A stretch of 9,583 nucleotides of DNA from an uncultured Persicitalea sp. (GTDB lineage: Bacteria; Bacteroidota; Bacteroidia; Cytophagales; Spirosomataceae), in the NCBI GenBank assembly GCA_950075905.1, contig CATMVR010000127.1, forward strand, positions 1-9,583. Direction: 5' to 3'. The notes under the pieces are model-generated. The model was not told the DNA's origin. It saw only the letters and a list, made by a program, of their open reading frames with translations, and made no database searches. The translations under genes were made by a program, and so were the position numbers. Below, piece by piece: positions 1 through 5,566 of the stretch (position 1 is its first letter; each line of letters opens with the position of its first letter).

Positions 1-87
1 AAAGCCGAGGCCCTGGGCCGGATTACGACCCATACTGCCTACCACGCCGGGCAAATGGCTTTGGCTCTAAAATATGTTACGCGTTAA
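1..87 (+). CDS. C-terminal end of a DinB-superfamily-like protein (5' truncated)
   Basis: The window opens inside a reading frame that gives 28 residues before a TAA stop. The tail contains H-T-A-Y-H-A-G-Q followed by a short hydrophobic helix. This 'HxxYHxGQ' pattern is typical of the last helix of DinB/YfiT-like four-helix-bundle proteins, where the second histidine is the third metal ligand. DinB-like proteins are putative metal-dependent thiol-using enzymes (some are bacillithiol or mycothiol transferases), so the actual reaction cannot be stated from the tail. The stop lies only 15-21 nt before the arsenite permease, so the two genes are probably co-transcribed. The identification rests on this short motif only. 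Confidence 0.6.
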   Translation, partial: KAEALGRITTHTAYHAGQMALALKYVTR

Positions 88-108
88 TCCGAAAATTCCC
101 GCTTGAAA

Positions 109-1188
109 ATGACCATGCAATCGACAAAACAACTATCCTTCCTCGACCGCTACCTAACCCTCTGGATATTCCTCGCGATGGCCGTGGGCGTAGGTATCGG
201 GTACTTTTTTCCGAACACCGAAGGGGTGATCAATAGCTTCAACTTCGGCAATGGGGAGCGCCAGTCAGTCAATGTTCCCCTCGCCATCGGGCTCATCCTG
301 ATGATGTACCCGCCGCTGGCCAAGGTACAGTACAGTGAACTACCCAAAGTATTCCGCAATACCAGAATATTGGGATTGTCTCTTTTCCAGAACTGGATCA
401 TCGGCCCGCTGCTTATGTTTGGCTTGGCGGTAATTTTCCTGCCAGATAAACCCGAGTACATGACCGGCCTGATCCTGATCGGGATTGCCCGCTGCATCGC
501 GATGGTCATCGTCTGGAACGACCTCGCCAACGGCGACCGCCTCTACGCCGCCGGGCTGGTGGCCTTCAACAGCATTTTCCAGGTACTATTTTATTCGGTT
601 TACGCCTGGCTTTTCATTACGGTACTGCCCCCGCTCTTTGGTCTGACGGGCTATGAGGTCGACATCACCATTGCCGAAGTAGCCGAAAGCGTGTTTATTT
701 ACCTGGGGGTACCTTTTCTGCTGGGGATTATTTCCCGCTACAGCCTCACGGCGCTCAAAGGCCGCGACTGGTACGAGCAGGTGTACCTGCCCCGGATAAG
801 CCCGATCACGCTCATCGCGCTGCTCTTTACGATCGTGGTCATGTTTAGTCTTAAAGGGCAGACGATCGTGCAGATTCCTTTTGATGTGTTGCGGATTGCG
901 GTACCGCTTACCTTTTACTTTGTCATTATGTTCTTTTCGGCTTTTTATCTTTCCAAAAAAGCGGGCGCCGACTACGGCAAATCTACCTCACTAGCCTTTA
1001 CGGCGGCCGGCAACAATTTCGAGCTGGGTATCGCGGTAGCTATTGCCGTGTTTGGGGTTAATTCCGGAGCCGCGTTCGCGGCGGTAGTGGGGCCGCTCAT
1101 CGAGGTACCCGTCCTGATTTTGATGGTCAATTTTGCCTTAAAGCAGCAGAAAAAACAACAAAGTACCTCCGAAAAGGTACCCGCTTAA
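109..1188 (+). CDS. acr3: ACR3-family arsenite efflux permease
   Basis: Inner-membrane exporter that moves arsenite (and possibly antimonite) out of the cell, using the proton gradient. The protein (359 aa from the ATG at 109) is almost entirely hydrophobic, consistent with the ten helices of the BART/ACR3 fold. Family hallmarks are visible: 'MYPPLAKVQY' near residue 68, 'ARCIAMVIVWNDLA' around residue 127-140 and 'GNNFELGIAVAIAVFG' around residue 301-316. From this start the conserved cysteine is C129 and the conserved glutamate E305; these match the essential Cys and Glu described for Corynebacterium Acr3. Alternative starts are TTG at 103 and ATG at 115; no Shine-Dalgarno sequence decides between them. 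It sits between a DinB-like gene and an arsenate reductase. No ArsR repressor gene lies inside the window. The family call is very secure. Confidence 0.95.
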   Translation: MTMQSTKQLSFLDRYLTLWIFLAMAVGVGIGYFFPNTEGVINSFNFGNGERQSVNVPLAIGLILMMYPPLAKVQYSELPKVFRNTRILGLSLFQNWIIGPLLMFGLAVIFLPDKPEYMTGLILIGIARCIAMVIVWNDLANGDRLYAAGLVAFNSIFQVLFYSVYAWLFITVLPPLFGLTGYEVDITIAEVAESVFIYLGVPFLLGIISRYSLTALKGRDWYEQVYLPRISPITLIALLFTIVVMFSLKGQTIVQIPFDVLRIAVPLTFYFVIMFFSAFYLSKKAGADYGKSTSLAFTAAGNNFELGIAVAIAVFGVNSGAAFAAVVGPLIEVPVLILMVNFALKQQKKQQSTSEKVPA

Positions 1189-1216
1189 TTTTTTCATCCT
1201 TTACTTATAAAACTTA

Positions 1217-1245
1217 AACTCATACACTCATTAACTCATACACTC
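1217..1245 (+). repeat. 13-nt direct repeat just upstream of the arsenate reductase
   Basis: The word AACTCATACACTC occurs twice, at 1217-1229 and 1233-1245, with a 16-nt period; the second copy ends 3 nt before the ATG at 1249. The spacer between acr3 and the reductase (1189-1248) has no obvious hairpin or promoter box. The repeat overlaps the expected ribosome-binding area. It could be a remnant of a simple-sequence expansion or a binding site; the sequence does not decide. Confidence 0.7.
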
Positions 1246-1248
1246 CCC

Positions 1249-1854
1249 ATGTACCCTGCAATTCAAAGCTACCTCACTACCCTTGACTACAACCGCATCC
1301 CGGCCGAACGCCGTGCGTTGCTGGATAAACTCACCGAGTATATTACAGGAAAAATCGGGCAGAAAGAACCCGTACAACTGACTTTTATCTGCACCCACAA
1401 TTCCCGCCGCAGCCACCTGGGGCAGGTGTGGGCGCAGGTAGCGGCGGTTCACTTTGGGGTTGCGGGCGTCGATACCTTTTCGGGTGGTACGGAGGCTACG
1501 GCCTGTAATCCCCGGACTATTGCGACTTTGGAACGGGCCGGGCTACAAATAGCCAAAACTACCGAAGGCGAAAACCCGGTGTACGAGCTCCGGTTTGATG
1601 AGGCCCATCCGCCGGTTATCGCCTTCTCGAAAGTATACGACCAAAGTCCCAATCCGACCGAAGGCTTTGCGGCCATCATGACGTGCAGCCACGCCGAAGA
1701 GAACTGCCCGTTTATTCCGGGAGCCGAAAAACGGTTTGCTATTACCTATATCGATCCCAAGGAAGCCGACGATAGCCCAGCCGAAGCCGCGACCTACGAC
1801 GCCCGTTGCCGGCAGATTGCGGAGGAGATGCTTTACGTTTTTTCGAAGGTATAG
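1249..1854 (+). CDS. arsC: Arsenate reductase, low-molecular-weight phosphatase fold, thioredoxin-type cysteine triad
   Basis: Predicted cytoplasmic enzyme reducing arsenate to arsenite, the substrate of the neighbouring ACR3 pump. The P-loop C-x5-R reads C48-T-H-N-S-R-R54, preceded by a hydrophobic strand. A second segment, 'C146-S-H-A-E-E-N-C153-P', aligns with the Cys82/Cys89 redox pair of the thioredoxin-coupled Staphylococcus ArsC. The DP motif (D169-P170) provides the general acid of the phosphatase fold. At 201 aa it is longer than classical ArsC (about 130 aa): about 40 N-terminal residues precede the P-loop strand and there is an insertion in the middle. Such proteins are often labelled 'protein-tyrosine-phosphatase'. 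The triad and the acr3 neighbour argue for arsenate reduction, though a phosphatase role cannot be excluded. The ATG at 1249 is the only sensible start. It lies 60 nt after acr3 and is followed by a terminator. Confidence 0.88.
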   Translation: MYPAIQSYLTTLDYNRIPAERRALLDKLTEYITGKIGQKEPVQLTFICTHNSRRSHLGQVWAQVAAVHFGVAGVDTFSGGTEATACNPRTIATLERAGLQIAKTTEGENPVYELRFDEAHPPVIAFSKVYDQSPNPTEGFAAIMTCSHAEENCPFIPGAEKRFAITYIDPKEADDSPAEAATYDARCRQIAEEMLYVFSKV

Positions 1855-1875
1855 CCGATACGGGCGCGCTACCAG

Positions 1876-1910
1876 AAACCTCCTGATTTGTCGGGAGGTT
1901 TTTGTATTTT
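1876..1910 (+). terminator. Intrinsic terminator after the arsenic genes
   Basis: A stem of about 10 bp (AACCTCCTGA at 1877-1886 with TCGGGAGGTT at 1891-1900, one T-G wobble, loop TTTG) is followed by a T-rich tract at 1901-1911. It lies 22 nt after the reductase stop and ends the ars transcript. The T-tract overlaps the candidate recO promoter box. Confidence 0.88.
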
Positions 1911-1912
1911 TG
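1905..1912 (+). promoter_or_regulatory. Candidate Bacteroidota -7 box for recO
   Basis: TATTTTTG matches the bacteroidotal primary sigma -7 consensus TAnnTTTG exactly and lies 21 nt before the recO ATG, giving a very short leader. A TTTG sits upstream at 1887-1890 (in the terminator loop), but its 14-nt spacing is shorter than the usual 19 or so, so the -33 element is weak. Confidence 0.4.
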
Positions 1913-1933
1913 TATAAATGAAAATCCTGCCTG

Positions 1934-2629
1934 ATGCTCCACAAAACCCGAGGCATTGCCCTGAGCTATATCCGCTACCGCGAATCATCTATTATTGCGA
2001 AAGTGTATACCGAAACCTTCGGGATTCAAAGCTATATCGTGAACAGTGTCAGGAGCAGCCGCTCCAAATCCAACCGCATCGCACTTTTTCAGCCCCTGAC
2101 GCTGCTGGATCTGGTGGTATACCACAAAAATAAGTCCGATACCCTGCACCGGATTTCCGAAATTAAATGCCGGATTCCGTTTCATAGCCTGCCCTTTGAA
2201 ATCATTAAATCCAGCCTGTCGCTCTTTCTAACCGAGATACTGATCAAAAGCCTGCGGGAGGAAGAAGAAAATATCCCGCTGTTTAACTTTCTGGAAGAGG
2301 CTGTGCTTTATCTGGATAATGCCGAAAAAGGCTACGAGAACTTTCATTTGCACGTACTGGCCCAACTGGCACTGTACCTGGGCTTCGGCATGGAAACCGC
2401 CGCCGACCTGGTCAATGAGCTTAGGGAAAACCACTACCCACTTGTGCCCGACGCCCGGCAGAAAGAAGCGCTGCAAACATGGCTTTCGGCTCCTTTTGGT
2501 ACCCCGGTACTCCTGGACAGAGCCCGAAGGCTATCCCTGCTCGAAATGCTGGTGTTCTTTTACAAAATTCACCTCGACTCACTTGGAGAAATCAAATCGC
2601 TGGAAGTACTGCACGAGGTACTCAACTAG
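1934..2629 (+). CDS. recO: DNA repair protein RecO
   Basis: RecO works with RecR (and RecF) to load RecA onto SSB-coated single-stranded DNA at gaps during recombinational repair, and can anneal complementary strands. The 231-aa protein has the family layout: an N-terminal OB-fold of about 80 residues beginning 'MLHKTRGIALSYIRYRESS', with the 'SxIxKVYTETFGIQSYIV' strands and the 'FQPLTLLDLVVYHK' segment, then an all-helical C-terminal domain. Only one cysteine is present, so the zinc finger of Deinococcus-type RecO is absent, as in other Bacteroidota members. The ATG at 1934 gives the canonical N-terminus; an ATG at 1918 is in another frame. It is a single-gene unit between the ars terminator and a 155-nt spacer. 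Confidence 0.93.
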   Translation: MLHKTRGIALSYIRYRESSIIAKVYTETFGIQSYIVNSVRSSRSKSNRIALFQPLTLLDLVVYHKNKSDTLHRISEIKCRIPFHSLPFEIIKSSLSLFLTEILIKSLREEEENIPLFNFLEEAVLYLDNAEKGYENFHLHVLAQLALYLGFGMETAADLVNELRENHYPLVPDARQKEALQTWLSAPFGTPVLLDRARRLSLLEMLVFFYKIHLDSLGEIKSLEVLHEVLN

Positions 2630-2726
2630 CCGGGGTGTTGGCAGAAGGCTACCAGCAACCTATAAGGATTACCGTTCTTTTCTAACCACTTGATAGGATC
2701 TGTTACAAATTTTTCGACAAAGCGGT

Positions 2727-2734
2727 TAAATTTG
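2727..2734 (+). promoter_or_regulatory. Candidate Bacteroidota -7 box for the PAP2 lipoprotein gene
   Basis: TAAATTTG fits TAnnTTTG and lies 50 nt before the ATG at 2785, in an AT-rich part of the 155-nt spacer after recO. No clean TTTG is present at the expected -33 distance. The rest of the spacer (2630-2784) shows nothing I can name, and I see no strong terminator after recO. Confidence 0.35.
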
Positions 2735-2784
2735 GTACAATTGTTGACTTTGATCTACTTTAAGTACCTCTTTATTTTCTGATT

Positions 2785-4152
2785 ATGAGAAAGATATTCT
2801 ACTTCCTCTTGCTCTTGTGGACTATTACGAGCTGTTCCGAAACGGGAGAAATTACGCCGACTACCCCACCCGAGGCCAATATAGCATCCAACTACGAAGC
2901 TGATTTTTTGCAGGACTGGTTTAAGCTGGAATGCCGGCTTGTCAAAACCACGCCGGGCTTTCTGCCTCCTCAGGCAGCGCGGGCTTTTGGTTATACGGGC
3001 ATTACTGCTTATGAGGCCGTTTATCGGGGTATTCCGGGCGCACATTCTCTGGCTGGTCAGATTACCGGCCTCAGCCCCGCTCAGATGCCACAGGCGGATG
3101 CTCTGAGTATTCAGTACCACTGGGGCCTGGTGGCCAATGCCGCCGTAGCCGAGATCATGCGTATGATGTTTGGAAAAAACCTGACCGATGCCAATCGCAC
3201 GCTCATTGATCAGAAAGAGCAGGATTATCGCACACAGTTGAGCCAGAATGCGGCTGGCAAAGCCGTAGCCGACCTCTCTGAGAAGCTGGGGAAAGACATT
3301 GCCCTGGCCATTTATGAATTTTCCAAAACCGACGGAGGCCACGAGTCTTATCTGAACCCTTTTTCAAGACCATACACCCCTCCCACGGGAGTGGATCAGT
3401 GGGTACCCACTGATGCCACCAACCAGACCCCCCTGAGTCCGCACTGGAAGAACTGCCGGCCCATGCTGACTTCCAACATGGCTTTTGCGGTTCCGCCCCG
3501 GCCTATTCCTTTTTCGACCGATCCGCAGTCAGATTTTTACAAAGCCGCCGAGCATGTGTATCAGGTAGTCAAAAACAGTTCGGCCGAGCAACAGGAGATT
3601 GCCCGTTTCTGGGCCGATGATCCCTTCGCCACCTGTACCCCCACCGGCCATACCTTTAACATCCTGACCCAGCTACTGGAAGAAACCAACGCCACGCTGG
3701 AAAAATCGGCCGTAGCTTATGCCATGCTGGGTGTGGCAGAAAACGATGCCTTCATCACCTGCTGGAAAATCAAGTACGACTTCAACCTGATCCGCCCGGT
3801 TTCCTATATTCAGAAGTACATCGACCCATCCTTCAAAACCGTCATCGGTACCCCGCCCTTCCCGGCCTACACCTCCGGGCACGCCACCGAAGCCGCCGTG
3901 GGTGAGCGCATTTTTATCAAACTCTTCACCAACGGTGATGGCAAGTACCCCTTCACAGACCGATCGCAGGTGCAGCATGGTTTTTCGGTACGTAAGTTCG
4001 ACAGTTTCCAGCAGGCGGCCGAAGAGTGCGCCAACTCACGTCTATACGGAGGAATCCACTACGATATGGACAATCAGCGGGGTTTGCAGATGGGTAGGGC
4101 CATTGGCGATAATATCCTCAAATCGATAAACTGGCCTACGAACATCAAATAA
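2785..4152 (+). CDS. Vanadium-dependent haloperoxidase / PAP2-superfamily lipoprotein
   Basis: A lipoprotein of 455 aa: a short hydrophobic signal ends in the lipobox I-T-S-C17, followed by S-E-T-G-E, a serine/acidic stretch resembling the Bacteroidota surface-export signal. The C-terminal third holds the whole PAP2/haloperoxidase anion site: K330-x6-R337-P, S364-G-H366 (preceded by Thr, 'YTSGHA'), and S-R419-x5-H425 with D427. In vanadium haloperoxidases these residues bind vanadate, with the last histidine coordinating the metal; in acid phosphatases the same residues bind phosphate and form a phosphohistidine. The length and long helical N-terminal part fit the bacterial haloperoxidase-like group better than the small membrane PAP2 enzymes. 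Which reaction it performs (halide oxidation or phosphate ester hydrolysis) cannot be read from sequence. A second lipoprotein gene follows after 23 nt. Confidence 0.85.
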   Translation: MRKIFYFLLLLWTITSCSETGEITPTTPPEANIASNYEADFLQDWFKLECRLVKTTPGFLPPQAARAFGYTGITAYEAVYRGIPGAHSLAGQITGLSPAQMPQADALSIQYHWGLVANAAVAEIMRMMFGKNLTDANRTLIDQKEQDYRTQLSQNAAGKAVADLSEKLGKDIALAIYEFSKTDGGHESYLNPFSRPYTPPTGVDQWVPTDATNQTPLSPHWKNCRPMLTSNMAFAVPPRPIPFSTDPQSDFYKAAEHVYQVVKNSSAEQQEIARFWADDPFATCTPTGHTFNILTQLLEETNATLEKSAVAYAMLGVAENDAFITCWKIKYDFNLIRPVSYIQKYIDPSFKTVIGTPPFPAYTSGHATEAAVGERIFIKLFTNGDGKYPFTDRSQVQHGFSVRKFDSFQQAAEECANSRLYGGIHYDMDNQRGLQMGRAIGDNILKSINWPTNIK

Positions 4153-4175
4153 AAGGGGTATAAAGATCACCATCC

Positions 4176-4559
4176 ATGCAGAAAAAGTTGCTTCTAAGCT
4201 TCGCCCTGCTTCCTCTATGGCTAGGGGGCTGTCAGGAAAATTCTATTCATGAAGAGGATGTAAAGCTGATGGCCCGGCTACAATGCGAAGCCCGCCAACT
4301 GAAAGAAGAGCGGTTTGACATAGCCAACAAGATGCGCTTTCGCGGGGATTCGCTGATGAAGCTGAATATATCCCTGACGGCAACCCAAAGACAGCAGGAA
4401 GACTCTATAAAACAAGCCCTTACGCTTCGAACCGGGGAAGTGGCCGTTCGGCTCATGCGTACCATGGACAGCCTTTTTGATGTCCACTATCAAACCGCAG
4501 AGTTAAGGCAGCAGTTTGATGCGGCCGTGGAGAAAAAACTGGGGGAGGTTTGCCAATAA
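4176..4559 (+). CDS. Small helical lipoprotein of unknown function
   Basis: 127 aa with a clear lipoprotein signal: basic start (MQKK), hydrophobic run, lipobox L-G-G-C19. After the cysteine comes Q-E-N-S and then acidic residues. The mature part is almost entirely charged and polar with heptad-like spacing of Leu/Met, suggesting long helices or a coiled coil spanning about residues 28-120; two further cysteines occur, one at the penultimate residue. I do not recognise a family. It starts 23 nt after the haloperoxidase-like lipoprotein, so the two are probably co-transcribed and may act together at the cell envelope; this is inferred from spacing only. Codon use resembles the neighbours. Confidence 0.75.
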   Translation: MQKKLLLSFALLPLWLGGCQENSIHEEDVKLMARLQCEARQLKEERFDIANKMRFRGDSLMKLNISLTATQRQQEDSIKQALTLRTGEVAVRLMRTMDSLFDVHYQTAELRQQFDAAVEKKLGEVCQ

Positions 4560-4662
4560 CGGATAATTCAGCCTGACGAAGGATTTTTGGACGTTAATTG
4601 TGTAATTTGGTGGAACAGTTTTTGAACAAAAAAATTCTTACCACTGCCTTAATCCTTTCACT

Positions 4663-5382
4663 ATGAAAAAATACATACTATTTACCCTGGCACTGTGCCT
4701 GATCGGCATGGGCAGTCAGGCACAATCCATCAAAGGAGCCTGGAAAGCCCAGCAACCCAACAACAGTACCGCCGTCATGATTGTAGCCGACGACTACCTG
4801 ATGATTGCGTCGTACGGTCTGCTCAACAAGTACTTTGACCGCACCGAGGGGGGCACTTTCTCCCTCAAAGATGGCAAAATGATTTACACTACCGAGTTCA
4901 ATACCACCGATACGGCCGCTATTAACAAGTCCGTAGAATATTCCATTGAGCGCAATGGGAGTGTCCTTACCATGCATAACGATGACCAGCATTTTATCTG
5001 GTCGCTGGTTGACGATGCCAGCAATGTACCTATGGCCGGTACCTGGCATATTACCGGGCGCGCCGGACAGAACGGTGAAATGGCAAGTATTCATCAGCGG
5101 GGTACCCGCAAGACATTGAAAATACTATCAGGTACCCGCTTTCAGTGGGCGGCCATTGATCCGGCCGTGAAAGGATTCTACGGAACGGGCGGAGGTACCT
5201 ACGACATCAAAGACGGGATTTATACCGAACACATTGAGTTTTTCTCACGGGATAATAATCGGGTGGGAGCAGACCTATCCTTCAATTGGGCGCTGAAAGA
5301 CGGCAAGTGGGACCACTCCGGTAAAAGCAGTAAAGGTGATCCCATTCACGAGGTATGGGAAAAGATAGACAGCAAGAAATAG
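4663..5382 (+). CDS. Secreted two-domain, lipocalin-like protein of unknown function
   Basis: 239 aa with a typical Sec signal peptide (MKKYILFTLALCLIGM..., cleavage likely after Gln-Ala at residues 20-21). The mature protein has two related halves, about residues 24-115 and 123-236. Each begins with a G-x-W motif ('KGAW', 'AGTW') and carries a 'GGT(F/Y)xxKDGxxYT' turn followed by alternating polar and hydrophobic strands, the look of a beta-barrel or lipocalin-like fold. The second half ('GTRFQW', 'GTGGGTY', 'EFFSRDN', 'SSKGDPI') is well conserved in a Bacteroidota secreted family annotated only as unknown or lipocalin-like; a Pfam number (perhaps DUF4488) needs checking. There is no lipobox, so it is periplasmic or secreted. 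It lies 103 nt after the lipoprotein gene, probably as its own unit, and ends at a strong terminator. Confidence 0.82.
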   Translation: MKKYILFTLALCLIGMGSQAQSIKGAWKAQQPNNSTAVMIVADDYLMIASYGLLNKYFDRTEGGTFSLKDGKMIYTTEFNTTDTAAINKSVEYSIERNGSVLTMHNDDQHFIWSLVDDASNVPMAGTWHITGRAGQNGEMASIHQRGTRKTLKILSGTRFQWAAIDPAVKGFYGTGGGTYDIKDGIYTEHIEFFSRDNNRVGADLSFNWALKDGKWDHSGKSSKGDPIHEVWEKIDSKK

Positions 5383-5410
5383 TTCACAACCGCTTATTTT
5401 TCAAACAGCT

Positions 5411-5437
5411 AACCCGGACTTCTCTCCGGGTTTTTTT
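5411..5437 (+). terminator. Intrinsic terminator after the lipocalin-like gene
   Basis: A perfect 8-bp stem (AACCCGGA at 5411-5418, TCCGGGTT at 5425-5432, loop CTTCTC) is followed by a run of seven T at 5431-5437, 28 nt after the stop at 5382. It insulates the receptor operon from upstream transcription. Confidence 0.92.
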
Positions 5438-5536
5438 GTACCCTATTGCTAACCTTACTTATTTAGAACAATTCAAAATAAAGCTTGTTTCTTCTTGCTA
5501 TCTCCGCAAAGAGACAGTAAGTTTGCAACGTAATTT

Positions 5537-5553
5537 ATAATTAGTCTAATTAT
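5537..5553. promoter_or_regulatory. Perfect palindrome, candidate metalloregulator operator upstream of the TonB receptor
   Basis: ATAATTAG-T-CTAATTAT is an 8-bp perfect inverted repeat with one central base, 13 nt before the receptor ATG. Its core TTAG-N-CTAA equals the centre of the DtxR/IdeR iron-box consensus (TTAGGTTAGSCTAACCTAA), while the outer arms differ. A TTTG at 5522-5525 and a one-mismatch -7 box TATTATTG at 5551-5558 flank or overlap it, though their 25-nt gap is longer than usual. Its place over the probable promoter of an iron-uptake operon suggests repression by a metal-sensing dimer of the DtxR or Fur type. The regulator itself is not in the window. Confidence 0.5.
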
Positions 5554-5566
5554 TATTGATTTCTAT

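Noticed and set aside
103..108. TTG start for the ACR3 gene
   Set aside because: An ATG follows two codons later and a further ATG at 115; no ribosome-binding site favours the TTG.
1217..1245. The paired 13-nt repeats as a CRISPR array
   Set aside because: Only two copies, repeat too short and spacer of 3 nt; no cas genes nearby.
2755..3342. 195-codon open frame on the - strand over the haloperoxidase-like gene start
   Set aside because: No signal, domain or initiation site; the + strand gene has lipobox and active-site motifs.
4586..4609. TTTG ... TAATTTG as promoter of the lipocalin-like gene
   Set aside because: The -7 box lacks one spacer base and the -33 spacing is only about 13 nt, so it does not fit the consensus; some promoter probably exists in 4560-4662 but I cannot place it.
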